Source: Thermomonas fusca DSM 15424 | GTDB taxonomy: Bacteria > Pseudomonadota > Gammaproteobacteria > Xanthomonadales > Xanthomonadaceae | Assembly: GCF_000423885.1 (NCBI RefSeq) | Contig: NZ_KE384101.1 | Span: 53,600-117,599, forward strand | Direction: 5' to 3' | Length of the DNA: 64,000 nt | Shown: positions 1 through 8,500 of the stretch, in pieces | How the letters are laid out: each line of letters starts with the position of its first letter | Position numbering within the stretch: position 1 is the stretch's first letter | Notes under the pieces: generated by a model | What the model was told of the DNA's origin: nothing | The model's input: only the letters and a program-made list of their open reading frames with translations | Databases searched by the model: none | Made by a program: the position numbers and the translations under genes

Positions 1-935
1 AGGCGGCCGCCGGGCCGCACCAGTTCGCCGATGGTGTCGGTGCCGTGCAGCGCCTGCTGGATCGCGAACTGCCCCGGCACGTTGGCGCACAGGCGCAGCG
101 CGCCCAGCAGGTCGAGCGCGTGGTGGAAGTCGCCGCAGGCCAGCGGATCGCCCGACAGCACCGCCCAGCCGACCCGCCAGCCGCAGGCACGATGCACCTT
201 CGACAGGCCGCCGAAGCTCATGCACGGCAGGTCGCCGGCCAGCGGCGCGACCGGCTGGAACACCGCGTCGTCGTAGAGGATGCCGTCGTAGATCTCGTCC
301 ACCAGCAGCAGCAGCCGGTAGCGTTGGGCGATCTCCACGATGCGCTCCAGCAGCGCGCGCGGGTAGTTGGCGCCGGTTGGGTTGTTCGGGTTGATCAGCA
401 CGATCGCGCGGGTGCGCGAGGACACCAGCGATTCAATCTGCTCGGGATCGGGCAGGAAGCCGTTGTCGCGGTCGCATTTGTAATAGACCGGGCGGCCGTC
501 GTTGAGGATGGTGGCGGCGCTCCACAGCGGGTAGTCGGGCGAGGGCACCAGCACTTCCTCGCCGGGGTTGAGCAGCGCGCGCAGGGAAATATCGATCAGC
601 TCGGACACGCCGTTGCCGACGAACACCCGCTCCGGCGCCGCGTTCGGGGTGCCGCGCTGGCGGTGGAAGTCGGCGATGGCCTCGCGCGCTTCCGGCAGGC
701 CCTGCTGGTGGGTGTAGGGGTCGGTACGGGCGATGCCGCCGGCGATGGCGTCCTGCAGATGCTCCGGGGCACGGAACCCGAACGCGCCGGGATTGCCGAT
801 GTTGAGCTTGATCAGCTTGCGGCCCTGGCCTTCCAGCTCCCGCGCTCGCCGCGCCAGCTCACCCCGGATTTCGTAGCGGACCTCGGTGAGGCGCGTGCGG
901 GTAGCGATCCTGTTGCGGGGGTTGAACGATGACAT
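1..935 (-). CDS. alaA: Alanine-synthesising aminotransferase AlaA (partial; C-terminus beyond window edge)
   Basis: This is a PLP-dependent class I/II aminotransferase that makes alanine from pyruvate and glutamate in the cytosol. I translated it by hand from ATG at 935 to the left edge; 311 residues are visible with no stop. Recognisable blocks are NIGNPGAFGF (about 45-54), GNGVSELI (108-115), PSPDYPLW (131-138), NPNNPTGA (182-189), VDEIYDGILYDD (212-223) and the PLP-lysine block GLSKVHRACGWR (lysine about 246). Block order and sequence follow E. coli AlaA closely, including the shared N-terminal YEIRG (YDIRG in E. coli) element. About 90 C-terminal residues should lie outside the window. 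It is divergent from rsgA with about 140 bases between the starts. AspC-like enzymes lack this N-terminus, so AlaA is the best call. Confidence 0.9.
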   Translation of the reverse strand, partial: MSSFNPRNRIATRTRLTEVRYEIRGELARRARELEGQGRKLIKLNIGNPGAFGFRAPEHLQDAIAGGIARTDPYTHQQGLPEAREAIADFHRQRGTPNAAPERVFVGNGVSELIDISLRALLNPGEEVLVPSPDYPLWSAATILNDGRPVYYKCDRDNGFLPDPEQIESLVSSRTRAIVLINPNNPTGANYPRALLERIVEIAQRYRLLLLVDEIYDGILYDDAVFQPVAPLAGDLPCMSFGGLSKVHRACGWRVGWAVLSGDPLACGDFHHALDLLGALRLCANVPGQFAIQQALHGTDTIGELVRPGGR

Positions 936-1073
936 CGGCGTGAACGCAGGGTGGGGGGAAGCAAAGCCTAGCGGAAAATGGCGCGCCGCCACGGCTTGCC
1001 CGGCCGGGCGGCGCACCGCATGGCCGCCTCCCGGCAGGGCTAGAATCCGCCGCATGACTGAAAGCTGCCCTGC

Positions 1074-2198
1074 ATGAGCCTGCCCGCCGCGCCCACCGCG
1101 CTCTTCGCCATTGGCTGGCGCTGGCCGCCGCAGGCGCTGGAGCCCGGCTGGGCGGCGCTGCTGGCGGCGCATCCGGCCGCGCGGCCGGCGCGGATCGTCG
1201 AGCAGCACCGCAGCGGCTACCGCGTGGCCGAAGCCATCGACCAGGTCGACCCGGCCGAATCGCTGCCGGAGTGGCAGCGCGCCGGCAGCTACCGCAAGGG
1301 CGAGATCAATCCCGAGGCGCGCCCCGCGGTGGGCGATTGGGTGCTGGTGGAAGGCGAGGCGCCGAAATCGCTGCGGATCGTCGCGCTGCTGCCGCGTTTT
1401 TCCGCGATCAAGCGCGGTGCCGCCGGCGAGCACTACCGCCAGCAGGTGATCGCCGCCAACATCGATACGGTGTTCGTGGTCTGCGGGCTGGATGCGGATT
1501 TCAACCCGCGCCGGATCGAGCGCTACCTGCTGCTGGTGGCCGGCAGCGGCGTGCAGCCGGTGGTCGTGCTGACCAAGTCCGACAGGGACGACGCCGACGT
1601 CGAGGCCGCATTGCAGGCACTGCGCGCGCTGGGGGTGCCGGTGCTGGCGCTGAACGCCAGAGACCCTGCCGCCGCCGCTGCGCTGGCGCCGTGGCTGGGC
1701 GCGGGTTGCAGCGTGGTGCTGGTGGGCAGCTCAGGCGCGGGCAAGTCGACCCTGAGCAACACCCTGCTTGGCAGCGAGAAGATGAAGACCGGCGCGGTGC
1801 GCGAAAGCGACGCCCGTGGCCGCCACACCACCACCCACCGAGCGCTGCTGGCGCTGCCCGAGGGTGCTTGCCTGATTGATACCCCGGGCATGCGCGAGCT
1901 CAAGCCCACCGGCGAAGAAGACGTTGCGGAAAGCTTCGCCGACGTCGAGGCGCTGGCGGAGCAGTGCCGCTTCCGCGACTGCAAGCATGCGCAGGAGCCG
2001 GGTTGCGCGGTGCGCGCGGCGGTGGAAAGCGGTGAGCTGGACGTTCATCGCGTCGCCAACTTCCTCAAGCTGTCGGACGAGGTGGCGGGTGCGGCCAACC
2101 GGCTCGCCACCCGGCTGGCGCAGAAGGCCGATGCCAAGGTGCCGGGCAAGGCCAAGGCGCAATATCGGCGGCCGGACGAGAGGCATGGCCGGCACTGA
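1074..2198 (+). CDS. rsgA: Ribosome small subunit-dependent GTPase A
   Basis: RsgA is a circularly permuted GTPase that checks late maturation of the 30S subunit and is stimulated by it. The 374-residue product has an N-terminal OB-fold part (about 40-115), then G motifs in permuted order: TKSD (G4, about 167), GSSGAGKST (G1, 218-226), DTPGMRE (G3). It ends with a zinc knuckle of cysteines and a histidine, CRFRDCKHAQEPGC, near residue 300. Length and motif order are normal for the family. A TAGAAT -10-like hexamer lies at 1041-1046, about 28 bases before the ATG. The 3' end overlaps the start of the next gene by 14 bases, so the two are probably co-transcribed and translationally coupled. Confidence 0.95.
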   Translation: MSLPAAPTALFAIGWRWPPQALEPGWAALLAAHPAARPARIVEQHRSGYRVAEAIDQVDPAESLPEWQRAGSYRKGEINPEARPAVGDWVLVEGEAPKSLRIVALLPRFSAIKRGAAGEHYRQQVIAANIDTVFVVCGLDADFNPRRIERYLLLVAGSGVQPVVVLTKSDRDDADVEAALQALRALGVPVLALNARDPAAAAALAPWLGAGCSVVLVGSSGAGKSTLSNTLLGSEKMKTGAVRESDARGRHTTTHRALLALPEGACLIDTPGMRELKPTGEEDVAESFADVEALAEQCRFRDCKHAQEPGCAVRAAVESGELDVHRVANFLKLSDEVAGAANRLATRLAQKADAKVPGKAKAQYRRPDERHGRH

Positions 2199-3441
2199 CG
2201 CCATCGCCCATCACGCTGCGCTCGACGCGCGGATGGCGCGCGCGGCCAAGCCGATCCGGCTGCTCAGCCTGGCTAGCTGGCCGGCCAGCGAACAGCAGGC
2301 CTTCCTTGCCGGCTGGGCGCGCGGCAATCCCCGGCTGCCGGACTACCAGTATCCGAAGCACGATTTCTCCGAGGCGCGCCGCGAGCTGGCCGCGGTCGCC
2401 GCGGCCGCCGATCCCGCGCATCCGCTTGGCCAGTATCTGGTCGAATCCGCGCAGGGCTGGGTGCTGGCCGCCGAGCTGCTGGAGCATCTCGGCAGCAGGC
2501 AGGTGACCGACCTGTCGATCGCGCTGTTCGGCACTCCGGATCAGGCGCTGCCGGGCGGCATCACCACCCGCGAGGCGGCCAACCATTTCCTGCGCGTGGC
2601 GGATGATTTCGACCGCGAGCTGATCGCGCCCGCAGAACAGGTGCAGATTTCCGCCACCGCGCTGGCGCTGCGGCTACAGGCGGCGCTGGACGATTTTTTC
2701 GACAGCCGCGTCATCGGCGTCGAGCTCGACCCCGACCTGATCGCCAAGGCCGCCGCCGGCGCCACCCGCATCCGCCTGCGCTCGGGCGCGGCGTTCTCCG
2801 ACTACGACCTGCAGCAGCTGCTGCAGCACGAGGCGTTCGTGCATTCGCTGACCGCGCTCAACGGCCGCCAGCAGGAGACCCTGCCGAGCCTGGCGCTGTC
2901 CTCTCCGCGGGTCACCGCCACCCAGGAGGGCTTGGCGGTGTTCGCCGAGCAGATCACCGGCAGCATCGACATCGAGCGGATGAAGCGGGTCAGCCTGCGC
3001 ATCGAGGCAGTGGCGATGGCGCTGGAGGGCGCGGATTTCCTGCAGGTGTTCCGCTACTTCCTCGAGTCCGGCCAAACCGAAGTGGAGAGCTTCACCTCGG
3101 CGCAGCGCGTGTACCGCGGCGTGCCCACCAGCGGCGGCGCCGCGTTCACCAAGGACACCGTGTACCTGCGCGGCCTGCTGGGCGTGCACACCTTCTTCCG
3201 CTGGGCCCTCAAGCACCGCAAGCTGCGGCTGTGCCGGCTGCTGTTCGCCGGCAAGATGACACTGGCCGACGTGCAGCGCTTCGAGCCGCTGTTCGAAAGC
3301 GGCGACCTGCGCGAGCCGCGCTGGCTGCCGCCGTGGGTGGCGCGCGCCAACGGGCTGGCCGGGACGCTGGCGTTTTCGCTGTTCGCCAACCGGATCCGGC
3401 TGGAACAGGTGGTGTCGGCGGAAAGCGTGACCGATCTCTAG
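2185..3441 (+). CDS. QEGLA-motif metalloprotein (DUF1704 family; tyrosine carboxypeptidase-like)
   Basis: The 418-residue product belongs to the DUF1704 family, often annotated as flavohemoglobin expression-modulating QEGLA motif protein. A zinc-peptidase-like HEAFVH sits near residue 218 and the family signature TQEGLAVFAE follows about 35 residues later; a third ligand is expected from the Glu of QEGLA or nearby. Eukaryotic relatives (MATCAP/KIAA0895) act as tyrosine carboxypeptidases on tubulin, but the bacterial substrate is unknown. I use ATG 2185, which overlaps rsgA by 14 bases and opens directly into family sequence. A longer in-frame start at 1876 would only extend across rsgA coding sequence. 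Function beyond a likely metal-dependent hydrolase is not established. Confidence 0.8.
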   Translation: MAGTDAIAHHAALDARMARAAKPIRLLSLASWPASEQQAFLAGWARGNPRLPDYQYPKHDFSEARRELAAVAAAADPAHPLGQYLVESAQGWVLAAELLEHLGSRQVTDLSIALFGTPDQALPGGITTREAANHFLRVADDFDRELIAPAEQVQISATALALRLQAALDDFFDSRVIGVELDPDLIAKAAAGATRIRLRSGAAFSDYDLQQLLQHEAFVHSLTALNGRQQETLPSLALSSPRVTATQEGLAVFAEQITGSIDIERMKRVSLRIEAVAMALEGADFLQVFRYFLESGQTEVESFTSAQRVYRGVPTSGGAAFTKDTVYLRGLLGVHTFFRWALKHRKLRLCRLLFAGKMTLADVQRFEPLFESGDLREPRWLPPWVARANGLAGTLAFSLFANRIRLEQVVSAESVTDL

Positions 3442-4661
3442 GCTGCGTCCAGCAGCAGGTCCGCGGCGCGCTCGCCACTGCCCATCGCCAGGGTCCAGCC
3501 GAGCATGCCGTGGCCGATGTTCAGCACCAGGCCGTCGCGTGGCTGGCGGATGACCGGGCTGGATGGAGGTGTGGCCGGGCGCAGGCCGGCCCAGCGGCTT
3601 TCGATGCGGTCGTAATCGGCGGCCTCCGGCAGCGAGGCGCGGGCCAGCGCGATGAGCTGCTGCATGCGCGCCGGGTCGGGCTTCGGATCCCAGTGGTTGA
3701 GATCCGCCAGTCCCGCCACCCGGATGCGCTCGCCCAGCCGGCAGAACACCAGCTTGCGCGCGGTGTCGGTGATGCTGGCCGTCGGTGCGTGGGTGCCGCA
3801 GGGGGCGGTGAACGAATAGCCCTTGATCGCCATCAGCGGCGAGGCCAGGCCCAGCGTCCGCAGCAGCGCGTGGCTGTCGATGCCGGCGCAGACCGCGACT
3901 TTGCCGACCCGCACGCTGTCGCCACTGGCCGCGTGCAGGCGCCAGTGCGCGCCCTCGCGCTGCGCGCGCTGCAGGTCGAAGCCGAAGCGTGCCTGCATGC
4001 CGTACTGCGCCTGCAGGATCTGCAGCAGGCCGCTGCAGAACCGCCACGGATCGCCGGCTTCCTCGTCCGGCGAATGCACCGCGCCGACCATGCCGCGTGC
4101 GTCCGCCAGCGCCGGTTCGGCGGCGATCGCCTCGGCGGGCGAGAGCAGCTGCTGGCGCACCCCGAACGACCGCTTGGTGTCGATCATCGCCCGCGCCTTC
4201 GGCAGCGCGCTGGCGTCGTAATACACGTGCAGCTTGCCGGCCACGCGGTGCTGGAAGTCGATCGGGTGGCGTGCCAGCAATGCGTCCATTGCCGCCTTCG
4301 ATTCCAGCGCCAGCGCCAGTGTCGCCAGCGTGTTGCGCTGCAGGCGCGCGGCGGTGGCGTTGCGCAGGAGGGCCAAGCCCCAGGCCCAGAAATGCGGGTC
4401 CAGCGAGGCGCGCACGCGGAAGGCGGCGTCGCCGCCGGCCAGCATGCCGGGCAGCTGCTTCCACAGCGCCGGGCCGGCCATGGCGTCGGTATAGGCGTAG
4501 CTGAGCTGGGCACCGTTGGCGAACGAGGCGCCCAGCGCAGGGCCGTTGGCGCGCTCCAGCAACAATACCCGCACGCCGCGGCGGGCCAGCGCCCAGGCGG
4601 TGCCCAGGCCGACCACGCCGGCGCCGATCACGGCGACGTCGGCATCGCCACCTGCGGGCAT
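3438..4661 (-). CDS. dadA: DadA-like FAD-dependent D-amino-acid dehydrogenase
   Basis: This is a 407-residue FAD-dependent oxidoreductase of the DAO fold. The dinucleotide-binding motif VIGAGVVGLGTAWALARRG lies at residues 9-27, followed by the DadA-type GASFANGAQLSYAY stretch. The C-terminal IGHGMLGWTLAMGSGERAADLLL is the typical FAD-contacting end of DadA. The family oxidatively deaminates D-amino acids, feeding electrons into the quinone pool at the inner face of the membrane. Its ATG overlaps the stop of the upstream gltS by one base (TGATG), so translation is coupled to a glutamate transporter. Substrate cannot be read from the sequence; D-Ala or D-Glu are the reasonable guesses. It is slightly shorter than enterobacterial DadA (about 430 residues). 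Confidence 0.8.
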   Translation of the reverse strand: MPAGGDADVAVIGAGVVGLGTAWALARRGVRVLLLERANGPALGASFANGAQLSYAYTDAMAGPALWKQLPGMLAGGDAAFRVRASLDPHFWAWGLALLRNATAARLQRNTLATLALALESKAAMDALLARHPIDFQHRVAGKLHVYYDASALPKARAMIDTKRSFGVRQQLLSPAEAIAAEPALADARGMVGAVHSPDEEAGDPWRFCSGLLQILQAQYGMQARFGFDLQRAQREGAHWRLHAASGDSVRVGKVAVCAGIDSHALLRTLGLASPLMAIKGYSFTAPCGTHAPTASITDTARKLVFCRLGERIRVAGLADLNHWDPKPDPARMQQLIALARASLPEAADYDRIESRWAGLRPATPPSSPVIRQPRDGLVLNIGHGMLGWTLAMGSGERAADLLLDAA

Positions 4662-5857
4662 CAGTGCGGCCACAGATTGATGAAGCCGGTGATGATCAGC
4701 GCGTTGGTGAAGTCGATGAAGAACGCGCCCACCAGCGGCGCCACCAGGAACGCCCGCGGCGCGGCGCCGTAGCGCTCCACCAGCGTGCGCATCACCGCCA
4801 TCGCGTTGGCGGTGGTGCCCAGCATGAAGCCGATGAAGCCGCCGCCCATCACCGCGGCGTCGTAGTCGCGGCCCATCGCGCGGAACACCAGCGCGCAGAA
4901 CGCGACCACCAGCAGCGCCTGCAGGCCCAGGTTGACCAGCAGCGGCAGCGCCAGCCCGGCCAGCTCCCACAGCTTCAGGTTCATCAGCGCCACCGCCAGG
5001 AACAGCGACAGGCAGACGTTGCCGATCAGCTCGGTGGTCGGCACCGACAGCCCGATCAGGCGGGTGCGGTCGTCGAGGTTGCGCACCAGCGCGCCGACCA
5101 GCATCGCGCCGACGTAGGCCGGCAGGGTGATGCCGGTGGCGGAAATCGCCTTGCTCACCCACGCACCCAGCCACATCGCCACCAGGATCACCACGATGCT
5201 CTTGAGCGCGCTGTATTCGCGCTCTGCCTCGCTGGCGGCCGGCAGCACGGCCGAATCGGCCGGCGCGCGGTGGTCGTCGGGACGGATCGAGGTCAGCCCG
5301 AAGCGGCGGATCAGCAGCGTCGCCACCGGCCCGCCGATCAGCCCGCCGCAGACGATGCCCGCCATCGCCGAAGCCACCGCGATCGATTCCGCTCCGGCCA
5401 CGCCGGCGCGTTCGAACAGCGGCGCGAATGCCAGCCCGGTGGCGGGGCCGCCGGTCAGGGTGGTGGAACCGGCCAGCACGCCGAACAGCGGATGCAGGCC
5501 GAAGCCGGTCGCCACTGCCATGCCCAGCAGGTTCTGCAGCACCGCGAACACGGTCGCCAGTAGCAGGAACAGCATCACCTGGCGGCCGCTGATCCGCAGC
5601 AGCCAGACGCTGGCGTTGAAGCCGATGGTGGTGAAGAACGCGATCATGAGCGGGCTTTGCAGGCCGGTGTCGAGCACGAACAGGCTCGCGCCGCGCGCGT
5701 GCGCGATCCATGCGGCCAGCGCGAACACCAGCCCGCCGATCACCGGTGGCGGCAGGTTGTAGCGGCCCAGCACCGGGATCACCCGGCACAAGCCGTAGCC
5801 AAGGAACAGGGCAAGGCCGGCCAGCGCCAGCGTCTGCACGGCATCGAGTTGCAGCAT
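4661..5857 (-). CDS. gltS: Sodium/glutamate symporter GltS
   Basis: This is a 398-residue polytopic inner-membrane protein of the ESS (GltS) family, which takes up glutamate with sodium. The product is almost entirely hydrophobic helices, with the two inverted-repeat halves separated by a polar cytoplasmic segment around residues 195-215. Family motifs visible are the pore-loop-like GSTTLTGGPATG (near 130) and GFMLGTTANAMAVM (near 343), in equivalent positions of the two halves. Length is normal (about 400). It forms a two-gene unit with the DadA-like dehydrogenase: the stop and next start overlap by one base. It is divergent from maeB with 87 bases between the starts. Confidence 0.9.
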   Translation of the reverse strand: MLQLDAVQTLALAGLALFLGYGLCRVIPVLGRYNLPPPVIGGLVFALAAWIAHARGASLFVLDTGLQSPLMIAFFTTIGFNASVWLLRISGRQVMLFLLLATVFAVLQNLLGMAVATGFGLHPLFGVLAGSTTLTGGPATGLAFAPLFERAGVAGAESIAVASAMAGIVCGGLIGGPVATLLIRRFGLTSIRPDDHRAPADSAVLPAASEAEREYSALKSIVVILVAMWLGAWVSKAISATGITLPAYVGAMLVGALVRNLDDRTRLIGLSVPTTELIGNVCLSLFLAVALMNLKLWELAGLALPLLVNLGLQALLVVAFCALVFRAMGRDYDAAVMGGGFIGFMLGTTANAMAVMRTLVERYGAAPRAFLVAPLVGAFFIDFTNALIITGFINLWPH

Positions 5858-5944
5858 GTTGCGGAGTCTCCGGCGGTGCCGGTGGCGGAACCGGCCGGCA
5901 TGAAGCCGTTATCATCCCCTATCCGCACCATGGAATGCGCTTCG

Positions 5945-8245
5945 ATGTCCGACACCCCCGCCAGCGACGATCTGAAACAGGCTGCTCTCGACTATCACCG
6001 GCAGGAACCGAAGGGCAAGATCCGGGTCACCGCGACCAAGCCGATGGTGACCCAGCGCGACCTGGCGCTGGCCTATTCGCCGGGCGTGGCGTATGCCTGC
6101 GAGGAGATCGCCGCCGACCCCGCCAAGGCCAGCGAGTACACCGCGCGCGGCAACCTGGTGGCGGTGATTTCCAACGGCACCGCGGTGCTGGGCCTGGGCG
6201 ACATCGGCCCGTTAGCCGGCAAACCCGTCATGGAAGGCAAGGGCATCCTGTTCCAGAAGTTCGCCGGCATCGACGTGTTCGACCTCGAAATCGACGAGCG
6301 CGATCCGGACAAGCTGGTCGACATCATCGCCAGCCTGGAGCCGACCTTCGGCGGCATCAATCTCGAGGACATCAAGGCGCCGGAGTGCTTCATCGTCGAG
6401 CGCAAGCTGCGCGAGCGGATGAAGATCCCGGTATTCCACGACGACCAGCACGGCACCGCGATCATCGTCGGCGCCGCGGTGCTGAACGCGCTGGAAGTGG
6501 CGGGCAAGGACATCGCGGACGTGAAGCTGGCCACCACCGGCGCCGGCGCCGCCGGCATCGCCTGCCTGGACATGCTGGTGGCGCTGGGGGTGAAGCCGGA
6601 GAACATCCTGGCCTTCGACCGCGACGGCGTGATCCACAGCGGCCGTCCCCACCTCGACCCCGACAAGGCCCGCTACGCGCGCGACACCGACAAGCGCACG
6701 CTGGCTGAAATCGTCGAAGGCGCAGACGTGTTCCTCGGCCTGTCCGCCGGCGGCATCCTCAAGGCCGAGATGGTGGCGACGATGGCGCCCAATCCGGTGA
6801 TCCTGGCGCTGGCCAACCCGTACCCGGAGATCCTGCCGGAAGCCGCCAAGGCGGTGCGCCCGGACGCGATCATCGCCACCGGCCGCTCGGACTACCCGAA
6901 CCAGGTCAACAACGCTGTCTGCTTCCCGTACATCTTCCGCGGCGCGCTGGACGTGGGCGCCACCCAGATCAACGAGGCGATGAAGCTGGCCTGCGTGCGC
7001 GCGATCGCCGCGCTGGCGCGCCAGGAAGCCTCCGATCTAGGTGCGGCCTACGGTGGCGAAGTGCCGACCTTCGGCCGCGAATACCTCATCCCGCGCCCGT
7101 TCGACCCGCGCCTGCTGACCATGCTGGCACCCGCGGTGGCGCAGGCGGCGATGGAGTCCGGCGTGGCGATGCGCCCGCTCGAGGATGTCTGTGCCTACCG
7201 CGAGAAGCTCAGCCAGTTCATCCACCGCACCAGCCTGATGATGAAGCCGGTGTATGAGCGCGCGCGCGCCGACCGCAAGCGCGTGGTCTACGCCGAAGGC
7301 GAGGAATTCGTGGTGCTGCGTGCGGTGCAGACGGTGATCGACGAAGGCCTGGCCTTCCCGGTGCTGATCGGCCGCCCGGAGGTGATCGAAAGCCGGATCG
7401 AAAAACTGGGCCTGCGGATGCGCGCCGGGGTGGATTTCGAGCTCACCAACATCAACGACGATCCGCGCTTCGACGATTACTGGAAGCAGTACCACGCGCT
7501 GACCGAGCGCCGTGGCGTGACCCCGGACGCGGCCAAGAACCTGCTGCGCTCGCGGCCCACCCTGATCGCCTCGCTGATGGTCGAGCGCGGCGAAGCCGAC
7601 GCGCTGATCTGCGGCCTGGTCGGCCGCTACCACAAGAAGCTGGGCTACCTGCGCAGCGTGTTCGACTTCGAGCCCGGGGTCACCGGCACCGCGGCGATGA
7701 CCGGGGTCATCAACGACAAGGGCGCGTGGTTCTTCGTCGACACCCACGTGCAGCTGGACCCGTCCGCCGAGCAGATCGCCGAGGCCACGCTGCAGGCCAG
7801 CTACCGCCTCAAGCTGTTCGGGATCGAGCCGAAGGTGGCGCTGCTGTCGCATTCCAACTACGGCAGCCACCTCGACGGCAGCGCCGGCAAGATGCGGCAG
7901 GCGTTCGAGATCATCCGCCGGCGCGCGCCGAAGCTGGAGGTGGATGGCGAGATGATGGCCGACACCGCCTGGGACGAGGCGCTGCGCCTGCGCATGTTCC
8001 CCAACACCACGCTGAAGGGCCGGGCCAACCTGCTGGTGATGCCGAATCTGGACGCCGCCAACATCGCCTACAACCTGATCCGGGTGGCCACCGACGGCGT
8101 CGCCATCGGGCCGATCCTGATGGGCCTGGACCGGCCGGCGCACATCCTGACCCCGGCGTCGTCGTCGCGGCGGGTGGTCAACATGACCGCCATCGCGGCG
8201 GTGGACGCGCAGATCCGCGCCGAGCTGCGCGCCCGCAACGGCTGA
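5945..8245 (+). CDS. maeB: NADP-dependent malic enzyme with phosphotransacetylase-like domain
   Basis: The 766-residue enzyme decarboxylates malate to pyruvate with NADP reduction. The N-terminal half (about 1-430) is the malic enzyme core: YSPGVAYACEEI, the GDIGPLAGKPVMEGK block, FHDDQHGTAIIVGAA and the nucleotide-binding TTGAGAAGIACL. The C-terminal half (about 440-766) is phosphotransacetylase-like (RVVYAEGE start, RKLGYLRSVFDF-type and LDAANIAYN blocks). In MaeB this domain is regulatory, conferring acetyl-CoA inhibition, rather than catalytic. I chose ATG 5945, with a weak GGAA nine bases upstream; ATG 5930 is in frame and would add five residues. A 10-bp stem terminator follows at 8285. 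Confidence 0.95.
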   Translation: MSDTPASDDLKQAALDYHRQEPKGKIRVTATKPMVTQRDLALAYSPGVAYACEEIAADPAKASEYTARGNLVAVISNGTAVLGLGDIGPLAGKPVMEGKGILFQKFAGIDVFDLEIDERDPDKLVDIIASLEPTFGGINLEDIKAPECFIVERKLRERMKIPVFHDDQHGTAIIVGAAVLNALEVAGKDIADVKLATTGAGAAGIACLDMLVALGVKPENILAFDRDGVIHSGRPHLDPDKARYARDTDKRTLAEIVEGADVFLGLSAGGILKAEMVATMAPNPVILALANPYPEILPEAAKAVRPDAIIATGRSDYPNQVNNAVCFPYIFRGALDVGATQINEAMKLACVRAIAALARQEASDLGAAYGGEVPTFGREYLIPRPFDPRLLTMLAPAVAQAAMESGVAMRPLEDVCAYREKLSQFIHRTSLMMKPVYERARADRKRVVYAEGEEFVVLRAVQTVIDEGLAFPVLIGRPEVIESRIEKLGLRMRAGVDFELTNINDDPRFDDYWKQYHALTERRGVTPDAAKNLLRSRPTLIASLMVERGEADALICGLVGRYHKKLGYLRSVFDFEPGVTGTAAMTGVINDKGAWFFVDTHVQLDPSAEQIAEATLQASYRLKLFGIEPKVALLSHSNYGSHLDGSAGKMRQAFEIIRRRAPKLEVDGEMMADTAWDEALRLRMFPNTTLKGRANLLVMPNLDAANIAYNLIRVATDGVAIGPILMGLDRPAHILTPASSSRRVVNMTAIAAVDAQIRAELRARNG

Positions 8246-8284
8246 ACCGCGCGGCGTCCAGCCGCGTTCCACGCCTGCATTCGA

Positions 8285-8307
8285 GCCCCGGTGCACCGCA
8301 CCGGGGC
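8285..8307 (+). terminator. Candidate terminator of maeB
   Basis: A perfect 10-bp stem (GCCCCGGTGC / GCACCGGGGC) has a 3-nt loop 40 bases after the maeB stop. It is followed by GTTGG rather than a strong T tract, so efficiency is uncertain. Confidence 0.6.
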
Positions 8308-8357
8308 GTTGGTCTGCGCGTGCATTGCGCCGCTGCCAGCGAGCTGCGTGGCGGGTT

Positions 8358-8378
8358 GCATCGATGCCTGATCGATGC
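8358..8378. promoter_or_regulatory. 8-5-8 palindrome upstream of aceE
   Basis: Perfect inverted repeat GCATCGAT-GCCTG-ATCGATGC, sized like an operator for a dimeric regulator. It is followed by an unusually AT-rich patch (8385-8425) in an otherwise GC-rich region. It lies about 80 bases before the aceE candidate -10. It does not resemble the E. coli PdhR box (AATTGGT..ACCAATT). The regulator is unknown. Confidence 0.4.
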
Positions 8379-8453
8379 GGCACTTCTCGATTTGAAAAAT
8401 CCGGGTAAAAACAAATTTGAGTTGCGTTGCAGCATCCGCCGGCGCCCGGCGCT

Positions 8454-8462
8454 TGCTAGACT
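8454..8462 (+). promoter_or_regulatory. Candidate extended -10 for aceE
   Basis: TGCTAGACT fits an extended -10 (TGn plus a TATAAT-like hexamer) 38 bases before the aceE ATG. No good -35 lies at 16-18 bases, which is compatible with an extended -10 promoter. The same CTAGACTCGG string recurs about 45 bases before mrcB. Confidence 0.35.
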
Positions 8463-8500
8463 CGGCCTTTCGACACTGTCCGGCCGATGGAGCGCGCGCG

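Noticed and set aside
3438..5915. Single 825-codon frame joining the DadA-like gene with a shadow of gltS
   Set aside because: The upstream half has no homology and overlaps gltS in another frame; the real start is ATG 4661.
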